This document shows, piece after piece, positions 61,663-64,000 of a stretch of DNA of 64,000 nucleotides. Under the pieces are notes generated by a model. It did not search any database, had not been told where the DNA came from, and saw only the letters and a list, made by a program, of their open reading frames with translations. Source of the DNA: Planococcus liqunii (GTDB lineage Bacteria; Bacillota; Bacilli; Bacillales_A; Planococcaceae). Where the stretch lies: positions 310,001 through 374,000 of the forward strand of contig NZ_CP129238.1 of the NCBI RefSeq assembly GCF_030413595.1, written 5' to 3'. The translations under genes were made by a program, and so were the position numbers. Position 1 is the first letter of the stretch; every line of letters starts with the position of its first letter.

Positions 61663-62442
61663 TCATTCAACGTTCAATGACACTTCGCCGATTCCTTCAA
61701 AGCTGGCAGTGTAAGCCCCTTTTTCCAGTTTTTTAGGGAGGATGAATGTGCCGGATGAAACAGCCATGCCCTTTTCAAGCTGAAGTCCGTGCACTGCCAA
61801 TTCGTCAATCAGCCATTTCACCGCATGGATGGGATGATCCAGAACCGCTGAAGAAGTATCTGCAGCGATTTCGTCTCCATTAAAGAACAGGCTTCCTTTT
61901 ATGCCATCTAGCTGTTCGTACGTCAATCCTTCGACAGGCTCTCCGGCAACGATTTTTCCGGCGACGGCACTGTCTGCCACCACTTGCCCCAAACTGATTT
62001 TGGGAAACCAGTCTTCAAACCGGGAGTCCGGCACTTCAATGCCCGGTGCGACTGCGGTCTTTTCAAGAATTGCCTGGCTGTCGTCTTCTACCGACAGCTC
62101 TTCTTTGACGATGAAAACCAATTCAATTTCAATTAAAGGCGAGGACATCGCTTCAAGAAGAATGTTCCCGCTGTTTAGGGCGGATGTTGTTAACGCGCCG
62201 TACAAAGGCGTGTCAGAATGGAAAAGTTCCTGTGTTTCGAGGCTGGTTAAACTGATTTTATAGCCGGCGAGCGCTTCATTTGCTTGGACCGCTTTTTTAT
62301 TCGTTAAGGCGTGTTGAATGCGGTAAGCTTCGTTTTTGGGCAAGGAAGCAGGGATAAAATCTTTTTCAATCGGCTGATTTTCTATGTATGCCTCGTATAA
62401 AATAGCGGCCATTTTTTGGCTGTCGAAGTTAATTTGGTCCAT
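61663..62442 (-). CDS. 2-keto-4-pentenoate hydratase-like protein (FAH fold)
   Basis: A 259-residue fumarylacetoacetate hydrolase-fold enzyme close to 2-oxopent-4-enoate hydratase and 4-oxalocrotonate decarboxylase of meta-cleavage pathways. Metal-binding acids are in LIEIELVFIVKEEL near 102-115 (the xxExE pattern), with APGIEVPDSRFEDWFP near 132 and KLEKGAYTASFEGIGEVSLNV at the end. The ATG at 62442 follows AAAGGAG. No ring-cleavage dioxygenase or other pathway gene is in the window, so its physiological role is open. Confidence 0.87.
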   Translation of the reverse strand: MDQINFDSQKMAAILYEAYIENQPIEKDFIPASLPKNEAYRIQHALTNKKAVQANEALAGYKISLTSLETQELFHSDTPLYGALTTSALNSGNILLEAMSSPLIEIELVFIVKEELSVEDDSQAILEKTAVAPGIEVPDSRFEDWFPKISLGQVVADSAVAGKIVAGEPVEGLTYEQLDGIKGSLFFNGDEIAADTSSAVLDHPIHAVKWLIDELAVHGLQLEKGMAVSSGTFILPKKLEKGAYTASFEGIGEVSLNVE

Positions 62443-62516
62443 TGTTATGAACTCCTTTCAAATATTTTAAATAATCATAACATTTTAAATGTTATTTTGA
62501 AATAAGACTTTCGTGC

Positions 62517-62556
62517 AAAAAAGCCGTTCTCCTTTTAAAGGAAAACGGCTTTTTCA
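62517..62556 (-). terminator. Terminator of the hemolysin III-family gene
   Basis: Stem AAAAGCCGTT...CC / GG...AACGGCTTTTT (62518-62555) just after the stop at 62562 on the minus strand. Confidence 0.85.
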
Positions 62557-62561
62557 TTTGT

Positions 62562-63209
62562 TTAAAGAACATAATTGAAAACAGACAGGAAATGGCACAA
62601 ACTGCCGGCCAAAATGAAAAGGTGGAAGATTTCATGGAAGCCCAGGTATTTGGAAGAAAGGACATTTGGTTTCAAACCGTAAATGATGCCGCCGATTGTG
62701 TAAAGAACGCCTCCTGCAATCAATAGAAGCAAGCCCCCCAACGGCAGGCTGTCCGCCAGCGGCACTACGGCGAAAATAATGATCCAGCCCATTGCAATGT
62801 AAAGAGCGGTCGATAGCCAGCGCGGCGAATGGAACCACACCATTTTAAACAGAATGCCGGCAATCCCGATGGCGGCCACAAAACCGAACAACGACCAGCC
62901 GAGCGGACCATCAAGTGCTATCAGGCAAAAAGGGGCATAGGAACCGGCAATCAATGCAAAAATCATCGAATGGTCCAGTTTTCTTAAAAAAGCGACCAAC
63001 CGCGGATGAGCGATAGCGGTATGATAAATGGTAGATGCGAGATACAAACAAATTAAGCTGCCGCCAAAAATGATGACCGATGCCAAGTGCAGCGGTGGAG
63101 CATCGGCGTAAGCTGCTTTGATGACCATAGCCAGAAGAGCAGCAAAAGAAAGAACAGCTCCTGCTAAATGGGAGAGCGCATTAAAAGGCTCTCTTATGTA
63201 TTGATTCAT
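62562..63209 (-). CDS. Hemolysin III family (TrhA/YplQ-like) membrane protein
   Basis: A 215-residue seven-helix membrane protein of the PAQR/HlyIII family. The conserved metal-site residues are visible: EPFNALSHLAG near 8-18, YHTAIAHP near 64, SMIFALIAGSYAPF near 84-97 and FHEIFHLFILAGSLCHF near 190-206. TrhA proteins influence membrane fluidity in Firmicutes; true haemolysis is not implied. The ATG at 63209 follows AAAGGTG; a longer frame adds only four residues. A near-consensus promoter precedes it. Confidence 0.9.
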   Translation of the reverse strand: MNQYIREPFNALSHLAGAVLSFAALLAMVIKAAYADAPPLHLASVIIFGGSLICLYLASTIYHTAIAHPRLVAFLRKLDHSMIFALIAGSYAPFCLIALDGPLGWSLFGFVAAIGIAGILFKMVWFHSPRWLSTALYIAMGWIIIFAVVPLADSLPLGGLLLLIAGGVLYTIGGIIYGLKPNVLSSKYLGFHEIFHLFILAGSLCHFLSVFNYVL

Positions 63210-63253
63210 ACTTATACGCACCTTTCGACATGTAGTTATTGAAACTACTTAGA

Positions 63254-63282
63254 ATAATACTCTTATTAATTTTATTGGTCAA
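63254..63282 (-). promoter_or_regulatory. Sigma-A promoter for the HlyIII-family gene
   Basis: On the minus strand TTGACC (plus 63277-63282) and TATTAT (plus 63254-63259) with a 17-bp spacer. Confidence 0.72.
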
Positions 63283-63284
63283 GC

Positions 63285-63313
63285 TTGGAGGTTTTAAAAT
63301 AGTAAGGTAAAAT
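63285..63313 (+). promoter_or_regulatory. Possible promoter of the DUF1836 gene
   Basis: TTGGAG (63285-63290), 17 bp, TAAAAT (63308-63313), back to back with the divergent promoter. The -35 matches at only three positions. Confidence 0.4.
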
Positions 63314-63348
63314 TAACAGCATCAAATAATGTATTGAAGGTGAACGAA

Positions 63349-63924
63349 ATGGAAAACATGGACGGCCTTATTGAGAATTTGGGGGTAAAGAGCGGCGTTT
63401 TGCTGGAAGATATTCCGAAAATCGATTTGTATATCGATCAAGTGATCCAATTGTTCGAAACGAGCTTTGCCGATGCCAAAAGAAATGAAGAAGAAAAAAT
63501 CCTGACAAAGACGATGATCAACAATTATGCCAAAGGAAAGCTCTTTTATCCGGTACACAATAAAAAATACACGCGCAACCACATCATGCTGATCAGCCTG
63601 ATTTATCAGATGAAAAGTGCTTTATCCATCAATGATGTCAAACAAGTGCTTGATGGCCTTAACGAGAGAGCCTTGCAGCAAGGGTTGAATTTGGAAAGTT
63701 TCTATGAAAGCTATCTGGAACTTCAGCAAGGAAACATCGGCAGCTTTGCCGCAGGTTTGAATGAACAAGCGGGCCGAGTGTCGCAGCAGGCCGCTGGAAT
63801 GGAAGATGCAGAAGAGCTGGAGCGGGTGTTGCTTATTGCTTCACTGGTGCATACCAGCAACCTTTATAGAAGAGCTGCGGAAAAACTGGTGGATGACATG
63901 AAAGAGCGGGGGAGAGAGAAATGA
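63349..63924 (+). CDS. DUF1836 domain-containing protein
   Basis: A 191-residue protein of the DUF1836 group: a MerR-like N-terminal part with ILTKTMINNYAKGKLFYPVHNKKYTRNHIMLISLIYQMKSALSINDVK (about 48-95), then a helical C-terminus. This suggests a DNA-binding regulator, but no target is known. The ATG at 63349 follows GAAGGTG; an in-frame TTG at 63334 lacks an SD. Its stop overlaps the next gene's start (ATGA), so the two are an operon. Confidence 0.82.
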   Translation: MENMDGLIENLGVKSGVLLEDIPKIDLYIDQVIQLFETSFADAKRNEEEKILTKTMINNYAKGKLFYPVHNKKYTRNHIMLISLIYQMKSALSINDVKQVLDGLNERALQQGLNLESFYESYLELQQGNIGSFAAGLNEQAGRVSQQAAGMEDAEELERVLLIASLVHTSNLYRRAAEKLVDDMKERGREK

Positions 63925-64000
63925 TGAAAGTGCTGATTGATGCAGACGGCTGTCCCGTAGTCGATTTGACGATTTCCGTTGCCAAGCAATTTCAGCTTCC
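63921..64000 (+). CDS. YaiI/YqxD family (DUF188) protein, 3' end cut by window
   Basis: Only 26 codons are visible: MMKVLIDADGCPVVDLTISV onward. The LIDADGCPVV start is the hallmark of the YaiI/YqxD (DUF188) PIN-like family of about 150 residues. Start is 63921 or the next ATG at 63924, with GGGGGAGAG before. It is coupled to the DUF1836 gene. Confidence 0.82.
   Translation, partial: MMKVLIDADGCPVVDLTISVAKQFQL

Overview
The window looks like a chromosomal segment of a low-to-mid GC Gram-positive bacterium of the order Bacillales, most likely family Planococcaceae (Planococcus/Planomicrobium-like). The evidence is the Bacillus-type gene set (glgBCDAP, aroK, ypsA, ytoQ, yhfI, ykvI, ykvR, yflT-like, SCO1/YpmQ-like, sbcDC), strong AGGAGG-type ribosome binding sites, frequent TTG/GTG starts, sigma-A promoters, a perfect CcpA cre site, and intrinsic terminators after nearly every unit. 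No rRNA, tRNA, prophage, IS transposase or CRISPR was seen. Both ends cut genes: proline dehydrogenase on the left, a YaiI/YqxD-family protein on the right.

Layout: 1-5.3 kb holds scattered metabolic genes (proline dehydrogenase, acetamidase/formamidase, shikimate kinase, 6-phosphogluconolactonase-type beta-propeller, SCO1 lipoprotein). 5.5-14.2 kb is a complete glycogen operon glgB-C-D-A-P with overlapping ATGA junctions, followed by a short-chain dehydrogenase with an unusual active site. 14.4-15.8 kb encodes a secreted ComEC/ComEA-like lipoprotein plus a DUF3006 protein. 15.9-26.9 kb holds a DUF3219/acyl-CoA dehydrogenase pair, transporters, flavin enzymes, a nucleobase permease and oligoendopeptidase F. 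27.0-27.65 kb has no protein gene but contains a highly folded candidate non-coding RNA with its own terminator. 28.3-40 kb carries a monooxygenase/ATP-grasp pair, stress and housekeeping genes, glutamate dehydrogenase and a BCCT transporter.

41.5-51.1 kb is a beta-oxidation-type catabolic cluster: SDR, TetR regulator, 3-hydroxyacyl-CoA dehydrogenase, enoyl-CoA hydratase, thioesterase, phosphotransferase, acyl-CoA dehydrogenase, two quinone-reductase-like enzymes and an MBL hydrolase. It is preceded by a promoter with an overlapping cre site and a 20-bp palindromic operator. The kinase/ACAD pairing suggests catabolism of hydroxylated acyl-CoAs. 51.3-64 kb holds sbcDC, a CoA-transferase, a MarR/MFS pair with an autoregulatory-looking operator, a 2-keto-4-pentenoate hydratase-like enzyme, a hemolysin III family protein and a DUF1836 protein.

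The non-coding part is the most unusual. A roughly 0.4-0.6 kb composite palindromic element occurs three times, always between convergent genes. At two sites it is flanked by two near-identical copies of a transcription terminator, as if insertion duplicated the terminator. Two arrays with a 20-21 bp period also sit between convergent genes. A shorter dispersed repeat brackets most of the catabolic cluster. A 28-codon remnant of an ABC ATPase keeps an intact promoter and ribosome binding site.
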